Below, in pieces: positions 9,132 to 17,480 of a stretch of DNA of 64,000 nt. Each line of letters starts with the position of its first letter. The first letter of the stretch is position 1. Location: positions 1,981,501 to 2,045,500 of the forward strand of contig NZ_PDCM01000001.1 of the NCBI RefSeq assembly GCF_008634025.1. Direction: 5' to 3'. Source of the DNA: Streptomyces albofaciens JCM 4342. Its GTDB lineage: Bacteria > Actinomycetota > Actinomycetes > Streptomycetales > Streptomycetaceae. A model generated the notes under the pieces. The model was not told the origin of the DNA. It searched no databases and saw nothing but the letters and a program-made list of their open reading frames with translations. The position numbers were made by a program, and so were the translations under genes.

Positions 9132-9138
9132 CTCAGCA

Positions 9139-10362
9139 TCACCGCCCGGCGGGGAGGTCGAGGTGGGCCCGGTCGTACGACTCGGCCGCCACCGCGCGGA
9201 AGCTGCGCACCGTGGCGCTCCAGCGGAACCGGGCGGCCCGGCGCGCGGCGGCGGCGCCCAGGGCGTGCCGGCGCGGGCCGCTGAGCGCCAGCGTGCACCA
9301 GTGCGCGGCGAAGGAGCTCTCGCCGCGGGCCAGCAGCCCGGTCGTCCCGTCGTCCACCGAGTCGCGCAGGCCGGGGATGTCGAAGCCGACGGTCGGGGTG
9401 TGCCGGGCGGCGGCCTCCATGACCACCAGGCCCCAGCCCTCGACCAGCGACGGGTGCAGCAACAGCCAGGCGCGGCACAGCAGTTCGTGCTTGTCCTGCT
9501 CGCTGATCCGGCCGGTGAAGTGCACGCCGGGCCCGGCCGTCGCCTCCAGCCGGGTGCGCTCCGGCCCGTCCCCGACGATCACCAGCCGGCCGCCGGTGAC
9601 CGGCCGCACCCGCTCCCACAGGCGCAGCAGCAGATCGACGCGCTTGTACTCGACCAGCCGCCCCATGGCCAGGAACAGCGGCTCGGGCGACTCGGGGAGC
9701 AGCGGCCCCGGCTCGGCCACGCCGTTGTGCACCAGCCGGATACGGTCCCGCGCCACGCCGAGCCCGCGCAGCGCGGCGGCGGTCGAGCCGGACACCGCGA
9801 CCATGAGGTTGCCGCGGTGGGCGCCGGCCAGCGCCCAGTGCTCCAGGCGGCGGCCGAGCCGGGCGGCGGGCGCCGGGTAGCGCAGGCCCCACAGGTCCGT
9901 GTGGACGTGGTTGACCAGGCACAGCGTCGGGCCGCGGTGCCAGAGGGGGGCCAGGTACGGCATGCCGTTGCAGACCTCGACCAGCAGGTCGCAGGGGCCG
10001 ACGCGGCGGGCGAGCCGGCGGCGGACGCGCAGGTAGTGCCCGGCGTCGCCGCCCGCGGAGACCACCCGGTAGCCGTGCTCGGCCACCGGGCCGCCGCACA
10101 GCAGGGTGACCTCGTGGCCGTGCGCGGTCAGGCCCTCGGCGATGCGGTCCACGAGCAGTTCGGAGCCGCCGGCGGCGGGGTTGCCGAGGTCGCGGCGGGC
10201 GAGGAAGACGATGCGCCGGGGGAGTACGGGGGGCTGGTGTGCTGATCGGGCGGGTGGTGCCTCGGCAGCGGGGGATGCCGGTGGTACGGGCGGTACGGGG
10301 TGTCCTGGTGCGGGATGTGCGAGCGGTGCGGCGGACGAGGACGGTCGTACGTGCTGGGGCAT
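9139..10362 (-). CDS. Glycosyltransferase family 4 protein
   Basis: A 407-residue GT-B glycosyltransferase. Residues 1-48 are Pro/Ala-rich and low complexity, so the annotated ATG may be upstream of the true start. The N-terminal Rossmann domain begins RIVFLARRDLGNPAAGGSELLV (about 50-71). The C-terminal nucleotide-sugar domain contains FLAMGRLVEYKRVDLLL, IVGDGPER and the EX7E motif (Glu308 and Glu316 in LVEGWGLVVMEAA). It is cytosolic, using an NDP-sugar donor. It heads the tightly packed part of the cluster, upstream of a methyltransferase and the AftD-like protein, consistent with assembly of a lipid-linked oligosaccharide; the sugar is not predictable. Confidence 0.88.
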   Translation of the reverse strand: MPQHVRPSSSAAPLAHPAPGHPVPPVPPASPAAEAPPARSAHQPPVLPRRIVFLARRDLGNPAAGGSELLVDRIAEGLTAHGHEVTLLCGGPVAEHGYRVVSAGGDAGHYLRVRRRLARRVGPCDLLVEVCNGMPYLAPLWHRGPTLCLVNHVHTDLWGLRYPAPAARLGRRLEHWALAGAHRGNLMVAVSGSTAAALRGLGVARDRIRLVHNGVAEPGPLLPESPEPLFLAMGRLVEYKRVDLLLRLWERVRPVTGGRLVIVGDGPERTRLEATAGPGVHFTGRISEQDKHELLCRAWLLLHPSLVEGWGLVVMEAAARHTPTVGFDIPGLRDSVDDGTTGLLARGESSFAAHWCTLALSGPRRHALGAAAARRAARFRWSATVRSFRAVAAESYDRAHLDLPAGR

Positions 10363-10578
10363 GTGCGCTCCAACTCGTCTCAGGGTGCGGTACCAATGGT
10401 GTGGGGGGACGTACTGCGTACTGAGCCGTGCGGGCCTGCCGGCCGGGGAACAGCGTCGTGTCGTGGGGACATCGGTGGGTGAGCTGGATAGTTTTCGCCG
10501 CCCTGTTCGATGCGGCTACTCACCGGCGTGACAATTTCCGCTCCTCTTCGAGCTGACGCCTCATCACTTCGCGCAGGA

Positions 10579-11526
10579 TCAGCTGAACCGCCGCCTCCCG
10601 CGCACCACGAGCACCACGCCGAAGAGCGTCAATCCGCCGCCCGCCACCGCCGCCACGACCGGCGCCGTCTCGCCGACCCGCGCCAGCTTGGTGCTGTCCG
10701 CGTCCGCCAGCGCCACCTGTGCCCGCTGGGTCGCGGGGGTGAACTCCAGACCGTCGGCGCGCAGCAGGGTCACCGCGTCGGTCCGCGCGCCGGGGGCCCG
10801 CAGTGTCTTGTGCGGGGAGATGGACGCGTTGATGATGCGGCCGGTACGCCGGTCGACGACCAGCTCGATACGGCTGTTCGCGTACCACTCCTCGGCCTGG
10901 ACCTGGCCCTGCGCGGGCCGCCCCACCAGCCGCCCCGGCACCTGCCGGCTGCCCGTCCTGGTGGGCTCGACGGTCCCGGTGAAGCGGTAGCCCTCGTACC
11001 CCTGCACCCGGCTGGTGCCCGCGAAGCGGAGCGGGACCGCGGCGCCCAGCGTGTTGTCCCACCAGCGGTACGTCCGGCGCTGCACGTCGAAGGGGAACTT
11101 CAGGTACGCCTCCCCCTCGAAGCGGGTCGGCGCCTCCTCGCAGCAGTGCACCGGGGCGTTGGTGCGCCGGTCGGTCACCCAGCGCTCCACCGTCCACTGG
11201 AACGCCCTGCGCGGGTCCTTCAGCGCCAGCGTCACCGGCGTGTCCACGGTCGTGGACACGTCCCACACGGCCCGCCCGCTGCGCTCGCTCTCCGCCACAT
11301 CGCCCAGCACGTGCCGGGTGATGGTGATCTTCTGTTTGCTCCTGGTGCGCAGCGATTCGGCGTCGAAGTAGCTGCCGGTGCCGGTGAAGACGGTGGTCGT
11401 GTCGACGTCCACCGGGGTGCGCTGGGCGCGCGGTGCCACGTACCAGGCGAGCATCGGCGCGAGCACCAGGAGGAAGACGCCGAGTCCCAGCAGGACCAGG
11501 GAAAAGGGCGAGGCGGTCTTACGCAT
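10579..11526 (-). CDS. DUF3068 (PorA-family-like) membrane-anchored protein
   Basis: A 315-residue protein with one N-terminal membrane segment (about 7-31, LVLLGLGVFLLVLAPMLAWYV), a long exported beta-rich domain and a second membrane helix at about 288-308, then a short RRRRFS tail. This two-helix layout with motifs such as TTTVFTGTGSYFD, WDVSTTVDTP and GYEGYRFTGTV is the DUF3068 pattern, which databases sometimes label porin PorA family. The function is not established; porin activity in a Gram-positive without mycomembrane is doubtful. It is separated by 216 bp from the glycosyltransferase gene on the same strand, and is probably the first gene of, or partner to, the envelope cluster. Confidence 0.85.
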   Translation of the reverse strand: MRKTASPFSLVLLGLGVFLLVLAPMLAWYVAPRAQRTPVDVDTTTVFTGTGSYFDAESLRTRSKQKITITRHVLGDVAESERSGRAVWDVSTTVDTPVTLALKDPRRAFQWTVERWVTDRRTNAPVHCCEEAPTRFEGEAYLKFPFDVQRRTYRWWDNTLGAAVPLRFAGTSRVQGYEGYRFTGTVEPTRTGSRQVPGRLVGRPAQGQVQAEEWYANSRIELVVDRRTGRIINASISPHKTLRAPGARTDAVTLLRADGLEFTPATQRAQVALADADSTKLARVGETAPVVAAVAGGGLTLFGVVLVVRGRRRFS

Positions 11527-11727
11527 ACGAGCACTCCTGAGGGCGGCGGGGGCAGTGCGCGTGCGGCGGGGCGGTGGTCCGGGTGAACGGGCGGGAACCG
11601 TAGGCGACCGCTTGACACGCCGTCAATGCCCCCACACACTCGGCAGGCACCGCGGCCGTCCGCGGACGGGCCGGACCGGTGCGCCGCGCCACCTCGACGT
11701 ACCTGCCACGAAGGGGCCCGCCGCGCC

Positions 11728-11871
11728 ATGCACAGACTGCTCGCCGCCGTACTGACCTCGCTGGCCGCCGCCGCTCTCGCCGTGGGCGCCGCCCTCGGCA
11801 TCGTCGCCGCCCTCGACACCACGCCGGAGCAGCCGAACGTGCCCCTGGTGAGCTTCGGCCGGACGCCGTAG
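11728..11871 (+). CDS. Small secreted DUF2613-like protein
   Basis: A 47-residue protein starting at ATG 11728, with a single hydrophobic segment (residues 4-29, Ala/Leu/Val/Gly-rich with the LAVGAALGIVAAL pattern) and an 18-residue polar tail ending VSFGRTP. This is the shape of DUF2613, a tiny actinobacterial exported protein. From memory, the mycobacterial member Rv0236A lies beside aftD, matching the position here next to the AftD-like cluster. It starts divergently from DUF3068 and ends 14 bp before the PucR gene, so may be co-transcribed with it. Family assignment is moderate because short sequences carry little signal. Confidence 0.6.
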   Translation: MHRLLAAVLTSLAAAALAVGAALGIVAALDTTPEQPNVPLVSFGRTP

Positions 11872-11885
11872 GGGAGGACGCAGGC

Positions 11886-13121
11886 GTGGTGGAGACCGTC
11901 CGCTCGGCGTGGCGCGACGTACCCCCGGCGCAGGTACGGGAGTTCGCCGCCCGCGTCCTCGACGAGGTCCCGGCGCTCGCCCAGCGGATTCTGGCCGAGA
12001 TCCGCCGTGAATACCCGCAACTGCCGCTCGCCGTGGACGAGTACGGCGAGCCGCGCGCCCTGACCGGCATCCGCCAGTCGCTGGAGCACTTCGTCCGGCA
12101 CATGTCCGCCGGCCTGGACCTGCCGCACGTCCACCCGCGCATCTTCCAGGAGTTCGGCCGCGGCGCGGGCATCCAGGGGCGCAGCCTGGACGCCCTCCAG
12201 GCGATCTACCGGCTGGGCGTACGGCTGGCCTGGCGGCGGCTGGCCGAGATCGGCCAGCAGGTGGCGATCCCGGCCCCCGCCATGTACGAACTGGCCGAAT
12301 CCGGCTTCGAGTACCTGGACGGGCTGGTGGCCGAATCCGTACGCGGCTTCGCCGAGGCGGCGGCCCGCCAGGCGGGCGAACGGCTGCGGCACCAACGGCG
12401 GCTCATGGAGCAGCTGTTCGCCACCGGGGCCCGCGCGCACACGGCGCCCGCGCTCACCGACCGCGCCGCCCGGATCGGCTGGGCGCTGCCCGAACGGGTC
12501 GCGGTGGCCGTACTGCTGCGCCCGGCCCGCGAGTCCGTCGCCCCCGCCGTCGGTGCGGACGTCCTCCTGGACATGGAGTGTGAGCGGCCCCGCATGGTCG
12601 TACCGGAACCGGACGCCGCCGGACGCCGGGAACTGCTCCAGCGCGCTACGGCCGGATGGTCGGGCGCGCTCGGCCCGGCCGTACCTCTGGCCGACGCGGC
12701 CAAGTCCCTGCGCTGGGCGAGCGCCGCCGTCGAACTGATGGAACGCGGCCTGCTGCCCGCCGGACAGCTGCTGCACTGCACCGAGCACACCGAGGCGCTG
12801 GTCCTGCTGCCGCCGGAAGAACTGATCGAGGACCTGACCCGGCGGCGGCTGGAACCCCTGGCGCACTGCGGCCCGACTCACGGGCGCCGGCTGGCCGAGA
12901 CCCTGCTCGCCTGGCTGGAGACGCGCGGCGGCGCGCCAGAGGTGGCCGCCCGGCTCGGCGTCCACCCGCAGACCGTGCGCTACCGGCTGCGTCAGATACG
13001 GGAATTGTGGGGCGACGAGGTGGACGACCCGGACCGCCGCTTCGAACTGGAACTGGTGCTGCGGGCCCGGCGGCTGCGCGGCGAACTCAGCGTGCCGGGC
13101 CGCTCTTCCTGCCCTCGATGA
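11886..13121 (+). CDS. PucR/CdaR-type helix-turn-helix transcriptional regulator
   Basis: A 411-residue regulator. GTG 11886 (or GTG 11889) follows a GGGGAGG ribosome binding site with about 8 bp spacing. The N-terminal half (about 1-170) is helical, like the RsbT-regulator/PucR N-domain. A GGDEF-like CdaR middle follows, and the C-terminus holds the HTH_30 motif GGAPEVAARLGVHPQTVRYRLRQIRELWG. There is no Cys cluster or PAS signature, so the effector is unknown. It lies 14 bp downstream of the DUF2613-like gene and its 3' end overlaps the convergent GntR-TetR gene by 35 bp. The target is not visible; autoregulation or control of the neighbouring envelope genes is possible. Confidence 0.88.
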   Translation: MVETVRSAWRDVPPAQVREFAARVLDEVPALAQRILAEIRREYPQLPLAVDEYGEPRALTGIRQSLEHFVRHMSAGLDLPHVHPRIFQEFGRGAGIQGRSLDALQAIYRLGVRLAWRRLAEIGQQVAIPAPAMYELAESGFEYLDGLVAESVRGFAEAAARQAGERLRHQRRLMEQLFATGARAHTAPALTDRAARIGWALPERVAVAVLLRPARESVAPAVGADVLLDMECERPRMVVPEPDAAGRRELLQRATAGWSGALGPAVPLADAAKSLRWASAAVELMERGLLPAGQLLHCTEHTEALVLLPPEELIEDLTRRRLEPLAHCGPTHGRRLAETLLAWLETRGGAPEVAARLGVHPQTVRYRLRQIRELWGDEVDDPDRRFELELVLRARRLRGELSVPGRSSCPR

Positions 13122-14103
13122 ACATCTCGTAGCCGTCCAGCAGCCGGGCCATACCGAACTCGAACAGCTCGTCGAGCCGCAGCATCTCCGCGTCGTCCAT
13201 GTCGTTGATCCCCTCGTACATGGGGAACGAACCGGACCTGATGATCCGCTCGTACTCCGGCCCCAGCGACTCCATCCACTGCTCCACGTCCATGCCGGTC
13301 CGCTGCTCGGCCTCCAGGTCCTCCTCCAGGGCGACCGCCGTGCCGCGTACGTGGTTGACCAGCGTCAGGGCCAGCCGGAGCTTGGCCAGCGGGTCGAGCC
13401 GCGTCACCGCGGCCATGGTCCACTCGATGACGACCATCGCGTGCGGCATCGGCTGCGGGCGGATGAGCGACAGATACTGGGCCACCCACGGATGCCGCTG
13501 GTACAGCTTCCACTGGAGACGGGCCCCGGCCTCCATCCGCGCGCGCCAGTGCCGGGGCGCCGGTTCGGGCAGTTCGATCTCCGCGAAGGTGGCGTCGGCC
13601 ATCAGCAGGACCAGCTCGTCCTTGTTCGCCACATGGCGGTAGAGCGCCATCGAGGACACGCCGAACTCGGCCGCGATACGGCGCATCGACAGCGCGCGCA
13701 GCCCCTCGGCGTCGGCGATCCGGATGCCGGCCCGGATGATGCGGGCGCGGTTCAGGCCGGGGGGCTGGGCGGCGGGTCGGCCCTGAGCGGCCGGGGGGTT
13801 CCGGCGGCCGCCGCCGGAGCCGGGGACGGCGCGTGTCCGGGGCGCGGGCCCGCCGTCCGTGCGTACTCCGGTCGCGGCGACCACCGTCCCCACGCCCGGC
13901 ACGGCCCGTACCAGCCCCTCCTGACGCAGCGTCGTCAGCACCTTGGTGGCGGTCGCCATCGCCACGCCCCACTCCTGGGTGATCCGCCGCGTCGAGGGCA
14001 CGCGGTCGCCCTCGGCCAGCTCCCCACGGTCGATCCGGCGCCGGATCTCCGCGACGATCCGGCGGTACGGGGGCGGGGGCGAAGGGGAGGTCGGACGGTC
14101 CAT
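13087..14103 (-). CDS. GntR-TetR fusion transcriptional repressor
   Basis: A 338-residue protein from ATG 14103 with two DNA-binding domains. A GntR winged helix lies at about residues 12-75 (YRRIVAEIRRRIDRGELAEGDRVPSTR, then WGVAMATATKVLTTL). After a Pro/Gly/Arg linker comes a TetR helix-turn-helix at about 117-165 (RIADAEGLRALSMRRIAAEFGVSSMALYRHVANKDEL). The C-terminal domain resembles the tetracycline-repressor C-domain (TetR_C_1). This architecture recurs in Streptomyces next to efflux pumps. It is divergent from the MFS gene across an intergenic region with paired palindromes, so repression of both genes relieved by a drug-like ligand is the likely model. An upstream in-frame ATG at 14187 would add 28 unlikely residues. 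Confidence 0.9.
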   Translation of the reverse strand: MDRPTSPSPPPPYRRIVAEIRRRIDRGELAEGDRVPSTRRITQEWGVAMATATKVLTTLRQEGLVRAVPGVGTVVAATGVRTDGGPAPRTRAVPGSGGGRRNPPAAQGRPAAQPPGLNRARIIRAGIRIADAEGLRALSMRRIAAEFGVSSMALYRHVANKDELVLLMADATFAEIELPEPAPRHWRARMEAGARLQWKLYQRHPWVAQYLSLIRPQPMPHAMVVIEWTMAAVTRLDPLAKLRLALTLVNHVRGTAVALEEDLEAEQRTGMDVEQWMESLGPEYERIIRSGSFPMYEGINDMDDAEMLRLDELFEFGMARLLDGYEMFIEGRKSGPAR

Positions 14104-14118
14104 GGCGGCATCCTCCGT

Positions 14119-14191
14119 ACTAGTGCACCAGGGGTCTGTGCGGACAACGGTACCGCCCTGACGCGGAGGTGCACCTCCCAAGTGCACTAGT
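14119..14191. promoter_or_regulatory. Paired palindromic operators between GntR-TetR gene and MFS gene
   Basis: ACTAGTGCAC at 14119-14128 and its exact reverse complement GTGCACTAGT at 14182-14191 flank a perfect 14-bp palindrome GGAGGTGCACCTCC at 14165-14178. All three share the core GTGCAC. The position between divergent genes fits operators for the GntR-TetR repressor. Confidence 0.7.
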
Positions 14192-14226
14192 GTGATGCAT
14201 GTCTACCGCCCAACTGCGCCATGGGG

Positions 14227-14256
14227 TTGGCGGTGTAAGCGCGCACTGCCTACCTT
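14227..14256 (+). promoter_or_regulatory. Candidate promoter of the MFS gene (leaderless)
   Basis: TTGGCG (14227-14232) and TACCTT (14251-14256) are separated by 18 bp. The -10 box ends seven bases before ATG 14264, so transcription would start at or next to the start codon. No Shine-Dalgarno sequence precedes that ATG, which agrees with a leaderless message. This is a pattern match only. Confidence 0.45.
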
Positions 14257-14263
14257 TTCCGTC

Positions 14264-15886
14264 ATGGCGTTTACTCCGTACACACCACCGTCCCGTGCCG
14301 GGCGGCGCGAGTGGACCGCGCTCGTGGTGCTCGTGCTGCCCTGCCTGCTCGTCTCGATGGACGTCTCGGTCCTCTACTTCGCCGTGCCGTTCCTCACCGA
14401 GGAACTGGCGCCCAGCGGTCTGCAGCAACTGTGGATCCTCGACGTCTACGGCTTCGTGCTCGCCGGACTCCTGATCACGATGGGCGCGCTCGGCGACCGC
14501 ATCGGCCGCCGCAAACTCCTGCTCTGCGGCGCCGTCCTCTTCGGCATCGCCTCGGTACTTGCCGCGTACGCGCAGAGCGCCGGCATGCTCATCGCCGCCC
14601 GAGCGGTGCTCGGCATCGGCGGCGCCACCCTCATGCCGTCCACGCTCGCCCTGGTGCGCAACCTCTTCCACGACGCCAAGCAGCGGGGCCGGGCCATCGC
14701 GATCTGGTCCGGCGCCATGATGGGCGGCGTCGCGGTCGGCCCGGTGCTCGGCGGCCTGCTGCTGGAGCACTTCTGGTGGGGATCGGTGATCCTGATCAAC
14801 ACACCGGCGATGGTGCTGCTGCTCGTGGCCGGACCGCTGCTCCTGCCGGAGTTCAAGAATCCGGCGGCGGGCCGCTTCGACCTGGCGGGCGCGCTGCTCT
14901 CGCTGACCGCGATGCTGCCGATCGTCTACGGCGTCAAGGAACTGGCCCGGAACGGGTTCTCGGCACTGTCCGTAGTGGCCCTGGCGGCCGGGCTGGTGGC
15001 CGCCGCCGCTTTCGTGTACCGGCAGCGCACCGCCCGGCACCCCATGCTGGACCTGGAACTCCTCCGGCACCGCGGCTATTCGGTCTCCGTCCTGATGAAC
15101 GTGCTGTCGATGTTCGCGTTGGTGGGCAGCGCGGTCTTCGTCACCCAGTACCTCCAGACCGTACGGGGCGCGAGCCCGCTGGAGGCGGCGCTGTGGAACA
15201 TGGTGCCGACCCTCGCGGTGGGCGGCATGGCCCCGGCCGCCGCGGCACTCGCGCAGCGCATGGACCGGGCGTTCGTCATCGCCGGCGGATTCCTGGCAGC
15301 CGCCGGGGGGTTCTTGTGGGTGTCCTGGACAGAGGTGGACACACCCCTGTGGTTTGTGCTGCTGGGGGCCAGCATCTACGGGGCGGGCATGGTGATGGTG
15401 ATGTCGCTCGGCACCGAACTGGCCCTGGGCGTCGCACCGCCGCAGCGCGCGGGCTCGGCCTCCGCCCTCCTGGAATCCGGCTCGGAACTGGGCGGCGCGC
15501 TGGGGCTGGCGCTGCTGGGCACCCTCGGCAATACCGTCTACCGAGGCGAAATCGACGGAGCCGTGCCGGACGGACTGCCCGCGGGCGCGGCGGACACCGT
15601 ACGGGAAACCCTGGCCGGAGCGGCGGCAGTCGCGGGGGAACTGCCGGGCCGGGCAGGGGAGATGCTGCTGTCGGCGGCCCGCGCGGCGTTTGTCCACGGG
15701 CTGCACGCGGCGTTGGTCGGTGCGGCGTGCGTGATGGTGCTGGGGGCGCTGCTGGCGGTGGTGCTGCTCAAGGGCGTACGGATACAGGCGGCGACGGGAA
15801 AGGACGGGGCGGAGCAGGGCACGGCGGACGTCCCGGAGGGGGCGGTCTCGTCGGCCGCCGAGACCGCCCCGGTCACCCGAAGCTGA
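14264..15886 (+). CDS. MFS drug transporter, DHA2-type (14 TM)
   Basis: A 540-residue polytopic protein. ATG 14264 (MAFTPYTPPSR) is chosen over upstream ATGs because it fits a leaderless promoter and starts just before the first helix. The segment LVVLVLPCLLVSMDVSVLYFAVP is helix 1 with the DHA2 antiporter motif, GALGDRIGRRKLLL is MFS motif A between helices 2 and 3, and ARAVLGIGGATLMPSTLALVRNLF contains motif C-like glycines. Length and about fourteen helices match SmvA/QacA-like exporters. It faces the GntR-TetR repressor across shared operators and is therefore probably inducible. Its 3' end overlaps the convergent gene by 14 bp. Substrates are probably hydrophobic cations or other drugs. 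Confidence 0.88.
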   Translation: MAFTPYTPPSRAGRREWTALVVLVLPCLLVSMDVSVLYFAVPFLTEELAPSGLQQLWILDVYGFVLAGLLITMGALGDRIGRRKLLLCGAVLFGIASVLAAYAQSAGMLIAARAVLGIGGATLMPSTLALVRNLFHDAKQRGRAIAIWSGAMMGGVAVGPVLGGLLLEHFWWGSVILINTPAMVLLLVAGPLLLPEFKNPAAGRFDLAGALLSLTAMLPIVYGVKELARNGFSALSVVALAAGLVAAAAFVYRQRTARHPMLDLELLRHRGYSVSVLMNVLSMFALVGSAVFVTQYLQTVRGASPLEAALWNMVPTLAVGGMAPAAAALAQRMDRAFVIAGGFLAAAGGFLWVSWTEVDTPLWFVLLGASIYGAGMVMVMSLGTELALGVAPPQRAGSASALLESGSELGGALGLALLGTLGNTVYRGEIDGAVPDGLPAGAADTVRETLAGAAAVAGELPGRAGEMLLSAARAAFVHGLHAALVGAACVMVLGALLAVVLLKGVRIQAATGKDGAEQGTADVPEGAVSSAAETAPVTRS

Positions 15887-16676
15887 CCCGCTCCAGCCAG
15901 AAGTCCAGCAGCCGCCGGTCACCGGATATCCCGATGCCGGGGCGGTCGGCGGGCAGCCTGCGGTAGACGACCAGCAGCAGGTCGGTCAGCGGGCCGCGCA
16001 CCGTCACGGCGGCCTCCTCCCGCGGAGCGTGGCGCCAGGTGACCGCCTCGCCGGTCAGGTCCACCAGCCAGTCGGTGGTCGTCTCCGGTGCCGTGCCGGT
16101 GGCCCGGAAGCGCAGCGTCCGGCCGGGGCCCAGCAGCTCGCGCATCTCCGGGCGGCGGGTCAACATCTCCGGCTGCGAGCCCAGCTCCAGCCACTCGGCG
16201 AAGCAGTCGGCGGCGACCCGCTCGTCGAGGGTGAACTCCGCGCCGCAGGCCAGGAAGGCGTCGGCGCGGTGGATCACCGTCTCGCCGGCCATCCGGCGGG
16301 CGTAGAAGGCGGCGGCCGGGGCCAGCCGGGGGAGCGGGACCCAGCCCTCCGCGCCGGGTCCCGCGGCCCGCAGCGTCTCCGCCAGCAGGGCGGCCCCCTC
16401 GCCCAGCCAGCCGTCGAGCAGCGCCGGGTCCTCGTCCGCATACGGCGACAGGTCGCGGAAGCGGGCGTCGGGCGGGGGCCCGGCCGCGCCCGTGCGCACC
16501 ACCTCCTCGGCCCAGCGGTGCGCGCCGCCCAGATGCCGCAGCAGCTGACCGAGGTTCCAGCCGGGACAGGAGGGCACCGGGGTCCTGAGGTGGTGCGCCT
16601 TCCTGACGAGGGAGCGCAACAGCTCGGTCTGCGCGACGATTTGGGTGCAGTGGCGGTCGTACGTCGAGGCGTTCAT
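15873..16676 (-). CDS. Maleylpyruvate isomerase-family mycothiol-dependent protein
   Basis: A 267-residue protein from ATG 16676. The N-terminal half is a DinB-like four-helix metalloenzyme fold, with CPGWNLGQLLRHLGGAHRWAEEVV (about 38-61) and the helix GETVIHRADAFLA (about 130-142). The conserved His residues (48, 52 and about 135) are the expected metal ligands. The C-terminal part (about 180-260) has the MDMPI_C signature with RFRATG, WRHAPREEAAVTVRGPLTDLLLVVYRRLP. Family members use mycothiol, the actinobacterial thiol, as cofactor or co-substrate. The precise reaction is unknown. It overlaps the MFS gene tail-to-tail and lies 40 bp upstream of the mycothiol-nitroreductase-like gene on the same strand. 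Confidence 0.87.
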   Translation of the reverse strand: MNASTYDRHCTQIVAQTELLRSLVRKAHHLRTPVPSCPGWNLGQLLRHLGGAHRWAEEVVRTGAAGPPPDARFRDLSPYADEDPALLDGWLGEGAALLAETLRAAGPGAEGWVPLPRLAPAAAFYARRMAGETVIHRADAFLACGAEFTLDERVAADCFAEWLELGSQPEMLTRRPEMRELLGPGRTLRFRATGTAPETTTDWLVDLTGEAVTWRHAPREEAAVTVRGPLTDLLLVVYRRLPADRPGIGISGDRRLLDFWLERVSFG

Positions 16677-16716
16677 GCCGCCACGGTAGGTCCCGCCACC
16701 GACAACCGGCTCCGGG

Positions 16717-17355
16717 TCAGCTGAAGTCCAGGTCCCCGGTGCGGGTCCGCTTCAGCTCGAAGAACTTGTCGTAACCGGCGAGCAGGCGGGCGCCGTCGAA
16801 GATCCGCGCCGCTTCCTCGCCGCGCGGGATCGCCGTCAGCACCGGGCCGAAGAAGGCGACGCCGTCGATGTGGATGGTGGGCGTGCCGACCTCCTCGCCG
16901 ACCGGGTCCATGCCTTCGTGGTGGCTCTTGCGCAGCGCGTCGTCGTATTCCGTGCTGTCCGCGGCACCGGCCAGCTCATCGGGCAGCCCCGCCTCGGCGA
17001 GCGCCTCCTTGATGACGGCCTCGTAATCGTCGCGCCCTTCGTTGTGCAGACGCGTGCCGAGCGCGGTGTAAAGGTCGCGCAGTACGGGCTCGCCGTGCGC
17101 CTGGGCGGCGGCGATGCAGACCCGTACCGGACCCCAGCCCTTGGCGAGCAGTTCCCGGTACTGCTCGGGCAGGTCCTCGCGGCCCTCGTTGAGGACGGAC
17201 AGGCTCATCACGCGGAAGCGCAGGTCCAGGTCGCGGTGGCGCTCCACCTCCAGGATCCAGCGGGAGGTGATCCAGGCGAACGGGCAGAGGGGGTCGAAGT
17301 AGAAGTCGACCGTGTGACGGGTGGCGTTCGGGGAAGTCGCATCTTGGACAGTCAT
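16717..17355 (-). CDS. DsbA-family mycothiol-dependent nitroreductase homologue (Rv2466c-like)
   Basis: A 212-residue thioredoxin-fold protein from ATG 17355. Long blocks match what I recall of Mycobacterium tuberculosis Rv2466c: [20 protein letters not shown] (17-36), [39 protein letters not shown] and FFELKRTRT near the C-terminus. The active site reads CPFA (Cys24), so only the first Cys of the CPWC pair seen in mycobacteria is present. A one-Cys mechanism with mycothiol is therefore likely. It is cytosolic and may serve nitro-reduction or disulfide stress defence. It follows the mycothiol-isomerase-like gene region and precedes a MarR gene on the same strand. Confidence 0.88.
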   Translation of the reverse strand: MTVQDATSPNATRHTVDFYFDPLCPFAWITSRWILEVERHRDLDLRFRVMSLSVLNEGREDLPEQYRELLAKGWGPVRVCIAAAQAHGEPVLRDLYTALGTRLHNEGRDDYEAVIKEALAEAGLPDELAGAADSTEYDDALRKSHHEGMDPVGEEVGTPTIHIDGVAFFGPVLTAIPRGEEAARIFDGARLLAGYDKFFELKRTRTGDLDFS

Positions 17356-17480
17356 GGCGCCACGATAGTTCGATCCGGAACTTTCGGCCGGGCGGAATAC
17401 GCCATGCCGCCCCGGCCGGGCCGAAACCAACCGGCGGAAGCCTCCGGTCCGCGCCCCCGGTGCGGCCCCGGCCGGCAGGC

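Noticed and set aside
11886..13121. Second FasR
   Set aside because: Same PucR class as the fasR gene at 38522-39712, but the N-terminal region differs and it is not adjacent to fatty-acid genes.
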